A program made the translations under genes and the position numbers. This document shows positions 46,385-55,761 of a stretch of DNA of 64,000 nt, in pieces. The notes under the pieces are model-generated. The model was not told where the DNA came from, searched no databases, and was given only the letters and a program-made list of their open reading frames with translations. This stretch comes from Citrobacter sp. FP75. Its GTDB lineage: Bacteria; Pseudomonadota; Gammaproteobacteria; Enterobacterales; Enterobacteriaceae. Every line of letters begins with the position of its first letter. Position 1 is the first letter of the stretch. Where the stretch lies: positions 124,001 through 188,000 of the forward strand of contig NZ_JAFDOE010000003.1 of assembly GCF_018342065.1 (NCBI RefSeq), given 5' to 3'.

Positions 46385-46672
46385 ATGAAACTGGCAATCG
46401 TCACAGGACAAATTGTTTGTACCGTTCGCCATCAGGGGCTCGCGCACGACAAGTTGCTGATGGTGGAAATGATTGATTCCTGCGGAAATCCCGATGGGCA
46501 GTGTGCTGTTGCGATCGACAGCATCGGGGCGGGAAATGGAGAGTGGGTGCTGCTGGTCAGCGGAAGCTCCGCCCGTCAGGCGCACCATAACGAATCATCA
46601 CCTGTCGATTTGTGCGTGATCGGCATCGTTGATGAAGTGGTGGCAGGTGGTCAGGTGATCTTCCATAAATAA
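46385..46672 (+). CDS. eutN: Shell vertex protein EutN
   Basis: A 95-residue protein of the EutN/CcmL family (BMC-P) that forms the corner units of polyhedral microcompartments. The pattern KLAIVTGQIVCTVRH, LLMVEMIDSCG and the closing GIVDEVVAGGQVIFHK is diagnostic. A GGAGGCGGG ribosome site precedes it after the long eutM spacer. eutE begins 11 bases downstream. Confidence 0.97.
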   Translation: MKLAIVTGQIVCTVRHQGLAHDKLLMVEMIDSCGNPDGQCAVAIDSIGAGNGEWVLLVSGSSARQAHHNESSPVDLCVIGIVDEVVAGGQVIFHK

Positions 46673-46683
46673 GGCAGAAAATC

Positions 46684-48087
46684 ATGAATCAACAGGATAT
46701 TGAACAGGTCGTGAAAGCGGTACTGCTGAAAATGAAAGACAGCAGTCAACCCGTCAGTGCCGTTCAAGAAATGGGCGTCTTTGCCTCCCTGGATGACGCG
46801 GTAGCGGCAGCAAAACTGGCCCAGCAGGGGCTGAAAAGCGTCGCTATGCGCCAGTTAGCCATTCACGCCATTCGTGAAGCGGGCGAAAAACACGCCAGAG
46901 AATTAGCGGAATTTGCCGTCAGTGAAACCGGCATGGGACGCGTTGAAGATAAGTTTGCCAAAAACGTGGCGCAGGCTCGCGGTACGCCGGGCGTGGAATG
47001 CCTGTCTCCACAGGTATTGACCGGCGATAACGGCCTGACGCTGATTGAAAACGCACCGTGGGGCGTGGTGGCTTCGGTAACGCCGTCCACCAACCCGGCG
47101 GCGACCGTCATTAACAACGCCATCAGCCTGATTGCCGCGGGTAACAGCGTGGTCTTTGCGCCACATCCGGCCGCGAAAGGTGTTTCTCAGCGTGCGATCG
47201 GCCTGCTTAACCAGGCGGTGGTTGCTGCGGGTGGCCCGGCAAATCTGCTGGTTACCGTCGCCAACCCGGATATCGAAACCGCGCAGCGTCTGTTCAAGTA
47301 CCCAGGCATCGGTTTGCTGGTGGTGACCGGCGGTGAAGCGGTGGTGGAATCTGCGCGTAAGCACACCAACAAACGTCTGATTGCCGCAGGTGCCGGGAAC
47401 CCGCCGGTGGTGGTGGATGAAACGGCCGATCTGACTCGCGCCGCGCAGTCCATCGTCAAAGGCGCATCGTTTGATAACAACATTATCTGTGCCGATGAAA
47501 AAGTGTTGATCGTCGTGGATAGCGTTGCTGATGAACTGATGCGTCTGATGGAAAGCCAGCACGCGGTCAAACTGACGACCGCTCAGGCTGAACAATTGCA
47601 ACCGGTATTGCTGAAAAACGTCGACGAGCGCGGTAAAGGCACGGTCAGCCGTGACTGGGTAGGGCGCGACGCGGCAAAAATCGCCGCGGCGATCGGCCTG
47701 AACGTCCCGGAGCAAACCCGCCTGTTGTTCGTCGAAACCTCCGCCACGCATCCGTTTGCGGTGACTGAACTGATGATGCCGGTGTTGCCGGTGGTGCGAG
47801 TGGCTAACGTTGACGAAGCCATTGCGCTGGCGGTCACGCTCGAAGGCGGTTGCCACCATACGGCGGCGATGCACTCGCGCAATATCGACAACATGAACCG
47901 TATGGCTAACGCCATCGACACCAGCATTTTCGTCAAGAACGGACCGTGCATTGCCGGCCTTGGGCTTGGCGGCGAAGGCTGGACTACCATGACCATTACC
48001 ACGCCAACCGGGGAAGGGGTGACCAGTGCGCGCACGTTTGTACGCCTGCGTCGCTGTGTGCTGGTGGATGCGTTTCGCATCGTATAA
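46684..48087 (+). CDS. eutE: CoA-acylating acetaldehyde dehydrogenase EutE
   Basis: EutE oxidises acetaldehyde to acetyl-CoA with NAD and CoA inside the compartment. The 467 residues match the family. The N-terminal helix (MNQQDIEQVVKAVLLKMK) is a microcompartment-targeting peptide, followed by a linker. The catalytic Cys lies in FDNNIICADEKVLI, and the NAD region includes NPAATVINNAISLIAAGN. It works with EutG to balance NAD and feeds EutD. It ends 12 bases before eutJ. Confidence 0.98.
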   Translation: MNQQDIEQVVKAVLLKMKDSSQPVSAVQEMGVFASLDDAVAAAKLAQQGLKSVAMRQLAIHAIREAGEKHARELAEFAVSETGMGRVEDKFAKNVAQARGTPGVECLSPQVLTGDNGLTLIENAPWGVVASVTPSTNPAATVINNAISLIAAGNSVVFAPHPAAKGVSQRAIGLLNQAVVAAGGPANLLVTVANPDIETAQRLFKYPGIGLLVVTGGEAVVESARKHTNKRLIAAGAGNPPVVVDETADLTRAAQSIVKGASFDNNIICADEKVLIVVDSVADELMRLMESQHAVKLTTAQAEQLQPVLLKNVDERGKGTVSRDWVGRDAAKIAAAIGLNVPEQTRLLFVETSATHPFAVTELMMPVLPVVRVANVDEAIALAVTLEGGCHHTAAMHSRNIDNMNRMANAIDTSIFVKNGPCIAGLGLGGEGWTTMTITTPTGEGVTSARTFVRLRRCVLVDAFRIV

Positions 48088-48099
48088 GGAGTGAAAGAG

Positions 48100-48939
48100 A
48101 TGGCGCATGACGAACAACAGTGGCTCACACCCAGACTGCAAAAAGCAGCATCGCTGTGTAACCAGACGCCTGCCGCGAGCGATTCACCGCTGTGGCTGGG
48201 CGTTGATTTGGGAACCTGTGATGTGGTGTCGATGGTTGTCGACAGCGAAGGGCAGCCGGTTGCGGTTTGTCTGGACTGGGCCGACGTCGTGCGCGATGGC
48301 ATCGTCTGGGATTTCTTCGGTGCAGTGACCATTGTTCGTCGCCATCTCGATACGCTCGAGCAACAACTGGGCTGCCGCTTTACCCATGCGGCAACCTCGT
48401 TCCCGCCGGGAACGGACCCACGTATCTCCATCAACGTACTGGAATCTGCCGGACTTGAGGTGAGTCATGTGCTGGATGAGCCGACCGCCGTGGCGGATCT
48501 GCTGGCGCTTGATAACGCCGGAGTCGTCGATATCGGCGGCGGTACGACCGGTATCGCGATAGTGAAACAGGGCAAAGTGACCTACTCCGCCGACGAAGCG
48601 ACCGGCGGGCACCACATTTCCCTGACGCTCGCCGGGAACCGTCGTATTCAACTGGAAGAAGCTGAGCAGCACAAGCGCAGCAACGGCAAAGAAATCTGGC
48701 CGGTAGTTAAGCCGGTTTACGAAAAGATGGCGGAAATCGTCGCCCATCATATTGCCGGACAAGGTGTCACGGATTTATGGCTGGCCGGTGGGTCCTGTAT
48801 GCAGCCGGGGGTTGATGAGCTGTTTCGTAAGCGTTTCCCGGAGCTGCAGGTGCATTTACCGCAGCACAGTCTGTTTATGACCCCGCTGGCGATTGCCAAT
48901 AGCGGAAAAGTAAAAGCGGAAGGAATCTATGCAAGCTGA
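48100..48939 (+). CDS. eutJ: EutJ, Hsp70-like protein of the eut operon
   Basis: A 279-residue actin/Hsp70-fold protein of unknown exact role, perhaps a chaperone for compartment assembly. The phosphate loops WLGVDLGTCDVVSMV and VVDIGGGTTGIAIV and the adenosine motif DLWLAGGSCMQPG are intact. The ATG at 48100 follows AAGGAG; a GTG three codons upstream is not preferred. Overlaps eutG by 11 bases. Confidence 0.94.
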   Translation: MAHDEQQWLTPRLQKAASLCNQTPAASDSPLWLGVDLGTCDVVSMVVDSEGQPVAVCLDWADVVRDGIVWDFFGAVTIVRRHLDTLEQQLGCRFTHAATSFPPGTDPRISINVLESAGLEVSHVLDEPTAVADLLALDNAGVVDIGGGTTGIAIVKQGKVTYSADEATGGHHISLTLAGNRRIQLEEAEQHKRSNGKEIWPVVKPVYEKMAEIVAHHIAGQGVTDLWLAGGSCMQPGVDELFRKRFPELQVHLPQHSLFMTPLAIANSGKVKAEGIYAS

Positions 48940-50116
48940 ATTGCAGACCGCGCTCTTTCAGGCATTTGATGCCCTGAATCTGCAACGCGTAAAAACGTTC
49001 AGCGTTCCACCGGTCACGTTATGCGGACTGGGAGCGCTCAGCACCTGCGGACAGGAAGCGCAAACGCGTGGGCTGACGCATATGTTCGTGATGGTTGATA
49101 GCTTCCTGCATCAGGCGGGAATGACCGCCTCACTGGAACGCAGCCTGGCGATGAAGGGCGTGGCGATGACGCTGTGGCCGTGTCCGGTGGGCGAGCCGTG
49201 CATCACTGACGTTTGTGCGGCGGTAGCCCAGCTGCGCGAGTCAAAATGTGACGGCGTTGTGGCCTTCGGCGGCGGCTCGGTACTGGATGCCGCCAAAGCG
49301 GTAGCGCTGCTGGTGACCAACCCGACGCAAACGCTGGCTGACATGACGGAGCACAGCGTGCTGCGTCCGCGTCTGCCGCTGATTGCCGTGCCAACCACCG
49401 CCGGGACCGGGTCAGAAACCACCAACGTTACGGTGATTATCGACGCCGCTACCGGACTAAAAAAGGTGTTGGCCCACGCGTCACTGATGCCGGATGTGGC
49501 CATTCTGGATGCAGCGGTAACGGAAGGCGTTCCGGCACACGTGACGGCAATGACCGGCATTGACGCGCTAACCCACGCCGTTGAAGCCTACAGCGCGCTG
49601 AACGCAACGCCGTTTACCGACAGCCTGGCGATTGGCGCGATTGCGATGATCGGCAAATCGCTGCCGAAAGCGGTGGGCTACGGCCATGATCTGGCAGCGC
49701 GTGAAAGCATGTTACTGGCGTCCTGCATGGCCGGAATGGCGTTTTCCAGCGCGGGGCTAGGCTTGTGTCACGCGATGGCACACCAGCCGGGTGCGACGCT
49801 GCACATCCCACACGGGCAGGCTAACGCCATGCTGTTACCCACGGTAATGGGGTTTAACCGCATGGTGTGTCGCGAACGCTTTAGCCACATCGGCAGAGCG
49901 TTAACCAATAAGAAATCAGACGATCGTGACGCCATCAGCGCGGTCATTGAGCTGATCGCCGAAGTGGGCCAGACCAAACGGCTCGCTGACGTTGGGGCAA
50001 AACCTGAGCATTACAGCGCATGGGCGCACGCCGCGCTGGAGGATATCTGTATCCGCAGCAACCCACGAACCGCCACGCAGGCCGAAATTATCGCGTTGTA
50101 TGCGGCGGCACAATAA
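48929..50116 (+). CDS. eutG: Ethanol dehydrogenase EutG (iron-type)
   Basis: EutG reduces acetaldehyde to ethanol and regenerates NAD inside the compartment. The 395 residues are of the iron-containing alcohol dehydrogenase family. NAD motif GGGSVLDAAKA, catalytic and metal segments GIDALTHAVEAY and CHAMAHQPGATLHIPHG supply the His and Asp ligands. The first 20 residues (AELQTALFQAFDALNLQRV) form an amphipathic targeting helix. It begins inside the end of eutJ. Confidence 0.97.
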   Translation: MQAELQTALFQAFDALNLQRVKTFSVPPVTLCGLGALSTCGQEAQTRGLTHMFVMVDSFLHQAGMTASLERSLAMKGVAMTLWPCPVGEPCITDVCAAVAQLRESKCDGVVAFGGGSVLDAAKAVALLVTNPTQTLADMTEHSVLRPRLPLIAVPTTAGTGSETTNVTVIIDAATGLKKVLAHASLMPDVAILDAAVTEGVPAHVTAMTGIDALTHAVEAYSALNATPFTDSLAIGAIAMIGKSLPKAVGYGHDLAARESMLLASCMAGMAFSSAGLGLCHAMAHQPGATLHIPHGQANAMLLPTVMGFNRMVCRERFSHIGRALTNKKSDDRDAISAVIELIAEVGQTKRLADVGAKPEHYSAWAHAALEDICIRSNPRTATQAEIIALYAAAQ

Positions 50117-50143
50117 ATACACATATGACAGGGAGTGAAGGCT

Positions 50144-51391
50144 ATGGGAATTAACGAAATCATCATGTACATCATGATGTTCTTTATGCTGATTGCCGCC
50201 GTGGACAGGATCCTGTCGCAGTTCGGCGGTTCAGCGCGTTTCCTCGGTAAGTTTGGTAAGAGCATCGAGGGATCGGGCGGTCAGTTTGAAGAAGGTTTTA
50301 TGGCGATGGGCGCGCTGGGTCTGGCGATGGTCGGTATGACCGCGCTGGCGCCGGTACTGGCGCATGTGCTTGGGCCGGTGATCATTCCGCTGTATGAAAT
50401 GCTGGGCGCGAACCCGTCGATGTTTGCCGGTACGCTGCTGGCGTGCGATATGGGCGGCTTCTTCCTGGCGAAAGAACTGGCGGGCGGCGACGTGGCCGCA
50501 TGGCTGTACTCTGGCCTGATCCTTGGGGCAATGATGGGGCCGACGCTGGTCTTCTCCATTCCGGTTGCGCTGGGGATTATTGAACCGTCTGACCGTCGTT
50601 ATCTGGCGCTGGGCGTGCTGGCCGGTATCGTCACCATCCCAATTGGCTGTATTGCGGGCGGTTTGGTGGCGATGTACTCCGGCGTGGAAATCAACGGGCA
50701 ACCTGTGGAGTTCACCTTCGCGTTGATCCTGATGAACATGATCCCGGTGCTGATCGTGGCGGTGCTGGTGGCGCTGGGGCTGAAATTTATCCCGGAAAAA
50801 ATGATCAATGGTTTCCAGATCTTCGCCAAATTCCTGGTGGCGCTGATCACCATCGGTCTGGCGGCGGCAGTCATCAAGTTCCTGCTTGGCTGGGAGCTGA
50901 TCCCGGGTCTTGACCCTATCTTTATGGCGGCGGGTGACAAACCGGGCGAAGTGATGCGCGCCATCGAAGTTATCGGTTCTATTTCCTGCGTACTGCTCGG
51001 GGCTTACCCGATGGTACTGCTGCTGACCCGTTGGTTTGAAAAACCGCTGATGAGTGTCGGTAATTTGCTGAAAATTAACAATATCGCTGCTGCGGGTATG
51101 GTGGCGACGCTGGCGAACAACATCCCGATGTTCGGCATGATGAAAAATATGGATACCCGCGGCAAGGTAATCAACTGCGCGTTCGCGGTCTCAGCAGCCT
51201 TCGCTCTGGGTGACCATTTAGGTTTCGCCGCTGCAAACATGAACGCCATGATCTTCCCGATGATTGTCGGCAAGCTGATTGGCGGCGTGACGGCGATTGG
51301 CGTGGCGATGCTGCTGGTACCGAAAGACGAAAACGTTCCGGCAGTCGTCGATGCTGACGCCGCTGAAACAAAAGCGGAGGCGCAATCGTGA
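50144..51391 (+). CDS. eutH: Ethanolamine permease EutH
   Basis: An inner-membrane protein that imports ethanolamine when free diffusion is limiting, as at low pH. The 415 residues have about 10-11 hydrophobic segments; the start MGINEIIMYIMMFFMLIAAVD is itself a helix. Conserved loops ALGLAMVGMTALAPVLAHVLG and ALGDHLGFAAANMNAMIF are seen. The C-terminus is short and acidic. The ATG at 50144 follows GGGAGTGAAGG; a GTG three codons upstream is the alternative. eutA overlaps its end by 4 bases. Confidence 0.96.
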   Translation: MGINEIIMYIMMFFMLIAAVDRILSQFGGSARFLGKFGKSIEGSGGQFEEGFMAMGALGLAMVGMTALAPVLAHVLGPVIIPLYEMLGANPSMFAGTLLACDMGGFFLAKELAGGDVAAWLYSGLILGAMMGPTLVFSIPVALGIIEPSDRRYLALGVLAGIVTIPIGCIAGGLVAMYSGVEINGQPVEFTFALILMNMIPVLIVAVLVALGLKFIPEKMINGFQIFAKFLVALITIGLAAAVIKFLLGWELIPGLDPIFMAAGDKPGEVMRAIEVIGSISCVLLGAYPMVLLLTRWFEKPLMSVGNLLKINNIAAAGMVATLANNIPMFGMMKNMDTRGKVINCAFAVSAAFALGDHLGFAAANMNAMIFPMIVGKLIGGVTAIGVAMLLVPKDENVPAVVDADAAETKAEAQS

Positions 51392-52791
51392 ATACTCGCC
51401 AGCTACTGAGCGTCGGTATCGATATCGGCACCACCACCACTCAGGTGATCTTCTCGCGCCTTGAGCTGGTTAACCGTGCGGCAGTGTCGCAGGTGCCGCG
51501 CTACGAATTCATCAAACGCGAAATTAGCTGGCAAAGCCCGGTCTTCTTCACCCCCGTCGATAAGCAGGGCGGGTTGAAAGAGGCCGAACTAAAGGCGCTG
51601 ATCCTCGCTCAGTACCAGGCGGCGGGCATTGCGCCGGAAACGGTTGATTCAGGCGCGATCATCATCACCGGGGAAAGTGCCAAAACCCGCAACGCACGAC
51701 CCGCGGTGATGACACTCTCCCAGTCTCTGGGCGACTTCGTGGTGGCCAGCGCCGGTCCACACCTGGAATCAGTGATTGCCGGTCACGGCGCGGGTGCACA
51801 AACCCTGTCTGAACAGCGTCTGTGCAGCGTGCTGAATATCGACATCGGTGGCGGTACGTCGAACTACGTGCTGTTTGATGCCGGCAAAGTCAGCGGTTCG
51901 GCCTGCCTGAACGTCGGCGGGCGACTGCTGGAAACCGACGGTCAGGGGCGCGTGGTTCATGCGCACCAGCCTGGGCAAATGATCGTCGACGAAGTTTTTG
52001 GTGCCGGTACCGACGCCCGTTCGCTTAATGCCGCACAGCTGATTCAGGTCGCGCGGCGTATGGCGAATCTGATAGTGGAAGTGATTGACGGCACGCCTTC
52101 TGCATTGGCGCAGGCGCTGATGCAAACCGGTTTACTGCCTGCGGGCGTGAAACCGGATGTGATTACGCTTTCCGGGGGAGTGGGCGAATGCTACCGCAAC
52201 CAGCCTGCCGATCCGTTCTGTTTTGCTGACATTGGACCGCTGCTGGCGACGGCGCTGCATGAACATCCGCGCCTGCGTGAGATGAACGTGCAGTTCCCGG
52301 CGCAAACCGTGCGCGCCACGGTGATTGGCGCCGGGGCGCATACGCTGTCGCTGTCGGGCAGCACCATCTGGCTGGAGGGTGTGGCGCTTCCGCTGCGCAA
52401 TCTGCCGGTGGCGATCCCGGTTGATGAGGCTGATTTAGTAACGGCCTGGCAGCAGGCGCTGATGCAGCTCGACCTTGACCCGAAAACAGACGCCTATGTG
52501 CTGGCGCTGCCTGCTCGGCTTCCAGTGCGCTACGCCGCGTTGCTAACGGTCATTGATGCGCTGCAGGCCTTTGTCGCGCGCTATCCAAATCCGCATCCCC
52601 TGCTGGTGGTAGCCGAGCAGGATTTTGGTAAAGCCCTGGGCATGCTGTTGCGCCCACAGTTACAGCAACACCCGCTGGCAGTCATCGATGAGGTGGTTGT
52701 CCGGGCGGGGGACTATATCGACATTGGTACGCCTCTTTTTGGCGGATCGGTTGTGCCGGTGACGGTGAAATCACTCGCATTTCCTTCCTGA
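51388..52791 (+). CDS. eutA: Ethanolamine ammonia-lyase reactivase EutA
   Basis: EutA exchanges damaged cobalamin in EutBC for adenosylcobalamin using ATP. The 467 residues form an ASKHA (actin-like) ATPase. The N-terminal phosphate loop VGIDIGTTTTQVIFSR and the second loop LNIDIGGGTSNYVLFDAGK are intact, and ITLSGGVGECY is the adenosine motif. The eutA-eutB junction is only 12 bases long, so the CPZ-55 prophage that splits the E. coli K-12 operon is not here. Confidence 0.97.
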   Translation: MNTRQLLSVGIDIGTTTTQVIFSRLELVNRAAVSQVPRYEFIKREISWQSPVFFTPVDKQGGLKEAELKALILAQYQAAGIAPETVDSGAIIITGESAKTRNARPAVMTLSQSLGDFVVASAGPHLESVIAGHGAGAQTLSEQRLCSVLNIDIGGGTSNYVLFDAGKVSGSACLNVGGRLLETDGQGRVVHAHQPGQMIVDEVFGAGTDARSLNAAQLIQVARRMANLIVEVIDGTPSALAQALMQTGLLPAGVKPDVITLSGGVGECYRNQPADPFCFADIGPLLATALHEHPRLREMNVQFPAQTVRATVIGAGAHTLSLSGSTIWLEGVALPLRNLPVAIPVDEADLVTAWQQALMQLDLDPKTDAYVLALPARLPVRYAALLTVIDALQAFVARYPNPHPLLVVAEQDFGKALGMLLRPQLQQHPLAVIDEVVVRAGDYIDIGTPLFGGSVVPVTVKSLAFPS

Positions 52792-52802
52792 GGGAACGAC
52801 TT

Positions 52803-54164
52803 ATGAAACTAAAGACCACATTGTTCGGCAATGTTTATCAGTTTAAGGATGTAAAAGAGGTGCTGGCAAAAGCCAACGAACTGCGTTCGGGGGATGTGCT
52901 GGCAGGTGTCGCCGCGACAAGCTCGCAAGAGCGCGTGGCGGCCAAACAGGTGTTGTCGGAAATGACGGTGGCGGATATCCGCAACAACCCGGTGATTTCC
53001 TATGAAGAGGACTGCGTCACGCGTCTGATTCAGGATGACGTCAACGAAACGGCTTATAACCGCATCAAAAACTGGAGCATCAGTGAGCTGCGCGAGTACG
53101 TGTTGAGTGATGAAACCTCTGTCGATGACATTGCGTTTATGCGCAAAGGGTTAACGTCAGAAGTGGTCGCAGGCGTGGCTAAAATTTGCTCCAACGCGGA
53201 CTTGATCTACGGCGGCAAAAAAATGCCGGTGATCAAAAAAGCCAACACCACTATCGGTTTGCCGGGCACCTTCAGCTGTCGTTTGCAGCCGAACGATACC
53301 CGTGACGACGTGCAGAGTATTGCCGCACAAATCTATGAAGGACTGTCCTTCGGTGCGGGCGATGCGGTGATCGGCGTTAACCCGGTAACGGATGACGTGG
53401 AAAACTTAAGCCGCGTGCTCGATACCGTGTATGGCGTGATCGACAAGTTCAACATCCCGACCCAGGGCTGCGTACTGGCACACGTCACCACACAGATCGA
53501 AGCGATTCGTCGCGGCGCGCCGGGCGGGCTGATTTTCCAGAGTATCTGCGGCAGTGAGAAGGGCTTGAAAGAGTTCGGCGTTGAGCTGGCAATGCTGGAT
53601 GAAGCGCGCGCAGTGGGCGCTGAGTTCAACCGTATCGCCGGGGAAAACTGCCTGTACTTTGAAACCGGGCAGGGTTCAGCGCTTTCTGCTGGCGCTAACT
53701 TCGGTGCCGATCAGGTGACGATGGAAGCACGTAACTATGGGCTGGCTCGCCACTACGATCCGTTCCTGGTGAACACCGTGGTGGGCTTTATCGGGCCGGA
53801 GTATCTCTATAACGACCGTCAGATTATTCGCGCCGGTTTAGAAGATCACTTCATGGGCAAGCTGAGCGGCATTTCGATGGGCTGCGACTGCTGTTACACC
53901 AACCATGCCGATGCTGACCAGAACCTCAACGAAAACCTGATGATTCTGCTCGCCACCGCTGGCTGCAACTACATCATGGGCATGCCGCTCGGTGACGACA
54001 TCATGCTCAACTATCAGACCACCGCATTCCACGACACCGCGACCGTGCGCCAGCTGTTGAACCTGCGCCCGTCACCGGAGTTTGAACGCTGGCTGGAAAC
54101 CATGGGCATTATGGCAAACGGTCGCCTGACCAAACGGGCGGGCGATCCGTCACTGTTCTTCTGA
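52803..54164 (+). CDS. eutB: Ethanolamine ammonia-lyase large subunit EutB
   Basis: The catalytic alpha subunit that splits ethanolamine to acetaldehyde and ammonia with adenosylcobalamin. The 453 residues equal the family length and form a TIM barrel. Conserved segments include PGTFSCRLQPNDTRDDVQ, ENCLYFETGQGSALSAG and GCDCCYTNHADADQ. It pairs with EutC (20 bases downstream) as an alpha6beta6 enzyme inside the shell. No internal damage or shift seen. Confidence 0.98.
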   Translation: MKLKTTLFGNVYQFKDVKEVLAKANELRSGDVLAGVAATSSQERVAAKQVLSEMTVADIRNNPVISYEEDCVTRLIQDDVNETAYNRIKNWSISELREYVLSDETSVDDIAFMRKGLTSEVVAGVAKICSNADLIYGGKKMPVIKKANTTIGLPGTFSCRLQPNDTRDDVQSIAAQIYEGLSFGAGDAVIGVNPVTDDVENLSRVLDTVYGVIDKFNIPTQGCVLAHVTTQIEAIRRGAPGGLIFQSICGSEKGLKEFGVELAMLDEARAVGAEFNRIAGENCLYFETGQGSALSAGANFGADQVTMEARNYGLARHYDPFLVNTVVGFIGPEYLYNDRQIIRAGLEDHFMGKLSGISMGCDCCYTNHADADQNLNENLMILLATAGCNYIMGMPLGDDIMLNYQTTAFHDTATVRQLLNLRPSPEFERWLETMGIMANGRLTKRAGDPSLFF

Positions 54165-54184
54165 TGACGCGGGGATGACACACG

Positions 54185-55081
54185 ATGGATCAAAAACAGA
54201 TTGAAGAAATTGTACGCAGCGTTATGGCGTCAATGGGAGAGTCACAGCCGCAGGCTCAAGCGCCGTCACCAGAGGTGAAATGCAGCACCACGCAGTGTGC
54301 CGCACCAACGGGTGAAAGCTGTGCGATGGACTTAGGTTCAGCCGAAGCGAAAGCGTGGATTGGCGTTGAAAATCCGCACCGCGCAGAAGTGCTGACAGAG
54401 CTGCGCCGTAGCACCGCTGCGCGTGTATGCACCGGTCGTGCGGGTCCGCGTCCGCGCACTCAGGCGCTGCTGCGTTTCCTGGCTGACCACTCACGCTCGA
54501 AAGATACGGTACTGAAAGAAGTGCCGGAAGAGTGGGTGAAAGCGCAAGGCTTGCTGGAAGTGCGCTCAGAAATCAGCGACAAAAACCTGTATCTGACGCG
54601 CCCGGATCTCGGTCGTCGTCTGAGTGCAGAAGCGATTGAAGCGCTGAAATCCCAGTGCGTAATGAGTCCGGATGTGCAGGTGATCGTCTCTGATGGCCTG
54701 TCTACTGACGCTATCACCGCCAACTACGAAGAGATCCTGCCGCCGCTGTTATCAGGCTTAAAACAGGCCGGGTTGAAGGTCGGCACGCCGTTCTTTGTTC
54801 GCTATGGCCGCGTGAAAATCGAAGATCAGATTGGCGAGTTGCTCGGCGCGAAAGCGGTGATCCTGCTGGTGGGTGAACGTCCGGGCCTGGGCCAGTCGGA
54901 AAGTCTTTCCTGCTACGCCGTTTATTCTCCGCGCGTGGCGACCACCGTTGAGGCTGACCGTACCTGTATCTCGAACATTCACCAGGGCGGTACGCCACCG
55001 GTTGAAGCGGCGGCGGTAATCGTGGATTTGGCCAAACGTATGCTGGAGCAAAAAGCGTCCGGCATCAACATGACCCGTTAA
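54185..55081 (+). CDS. eutC: Ethanolamine ammonia-lyase small subunit EutC
   Basis: The beta subunit carries most of the cobalamin-binding surface. The 298 residues begin with an amphipathic helix ([17 protein letters not shown]), the known microcompartment-targeting signal of EutC, and a Pro/Gln/Cys-rich linker (about 20-50). The core shows [30 protein letters not shown] and [14 protein letters not shown], which surround the B12 site. It forms the EutBC enzyme with the adjacent gene. Confidence 0.98.
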   Translation: MDQKQIEEIVRSVMASMGESQPQAQAPSPEVKCSTTQCAAPTGESCAMDLGSAEAKAWIGVENPHRAEVLTELRRSTAARVCTGRAGPRPRTQALLRFLADHSRSKDTVLKEVPEEWVKAQGLLEVRSEISDKNLYLTRPDLGRRLSAEAIEALKSQCVMSPDVQVIVSDGLSTDAITANYEEILPPLLSGLKQAGLKVGTPFFVRYGRVKIEDQIGELLGAKAVILLVGERPGLGQSESLSCYAVYSPRVATTVEADRTCISNIHQGGTPPVEAAAVIVDLAKRMLEQKASGINMTR

Positions 55082-55090
55082 GGAGGCATC

Positions 55091-55750
55091 ATGCCAGCAT
55101 TAGATTTGATCAGACCTTCAGTCACCGCGATGCGCGTGATTGCCTCGGTAAATGACGGTTTTGCCCGCGAACTTAAATTACCGCCACATATACGTAGCCT
55201 CGGACTCATCACAGCAGATTCTGATGACGTGGCGTATATTGCTGCAGACGAAGCGACAAAACAGGCAATGGTAGAAGTGGTTTATGGCCGCTCGCTGTAT
55301 GCCGGTGCGGCGCACGGACCCTCTCCAACCGCAGGTGAGGTGCTGATTATGCTCGGTGGACCTAACCCGGCAGAAGTTCGTGCGGGTCTGGATGCGATGG
55401 TTGCCAATATTGAAAATGGCGCAGCGTTCCAGTGGGCCAATGATGCAGAAAATACGGCTTTCCTGGCACACGTCGTCTCGCGTACCGGTTCGTATCTTTC
55501 TGCCACCGCAGGATGCGTACTGGGTGACCCGATGGCTTATCTGGTGGCCCCGCCATTAGAAGCAACATATGGGATTGATGCCGCGCTGAAATCTGCCGAT
55601 GTACAGATTGTCACCTATGTGCCGCCACCGTCAGAAACCAACTACTCAGCGGCGTTCTTAACCGGTAGCCAGGCCGCCTGTAAAGCTGCCTGTAACGCCT
55701 TCGCTGATGCTGTTCTGGATATTGCCCGTAATCCTGTCCAGCGCGCGTAA
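55091..55750 (+). CDS. eutL: Shell trimer protein EutL
   Basis: A tandem BMC-domain shell protein forming trimers with a large central pore that can open and close; it binds ethanolamine. The 219 residues contain two BMC repeats (about 1-105 and 115-219), seen in [20 protein letters not shown] and TEPS-like loop positions near [23 protein letters not shown] precedes the start. eutK follows after 11 bases. Confidence 0.97.
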   Translation: MPALDLIRPSVTAMRVIASVNDGFARELKLPPHIRSLGLITADSDDVAYIAADEATKQAMVEVVYGRSLYAGAAHGPSPTAGEVLIMLGGPNPAEVRAGLDAMVANIENGAAFQWANDAENTAFLAHVVSRTGSYLSATAGCVLGDPMAYLVAPPLEATYGIDAALKSADVQIVTYVPPPSETNYSAAFLTGSQAACKAACNAFADAVLDIARNPVQRA

Positions 55751-55761
55751 GAGAGGTTGCA

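Noticed and set aside
46903-48141. Minus-strand ORF of 412 codons over eutE
   Set aside because: Low-complexity His/Arg-rich translation antisense to eutE; no start signal.
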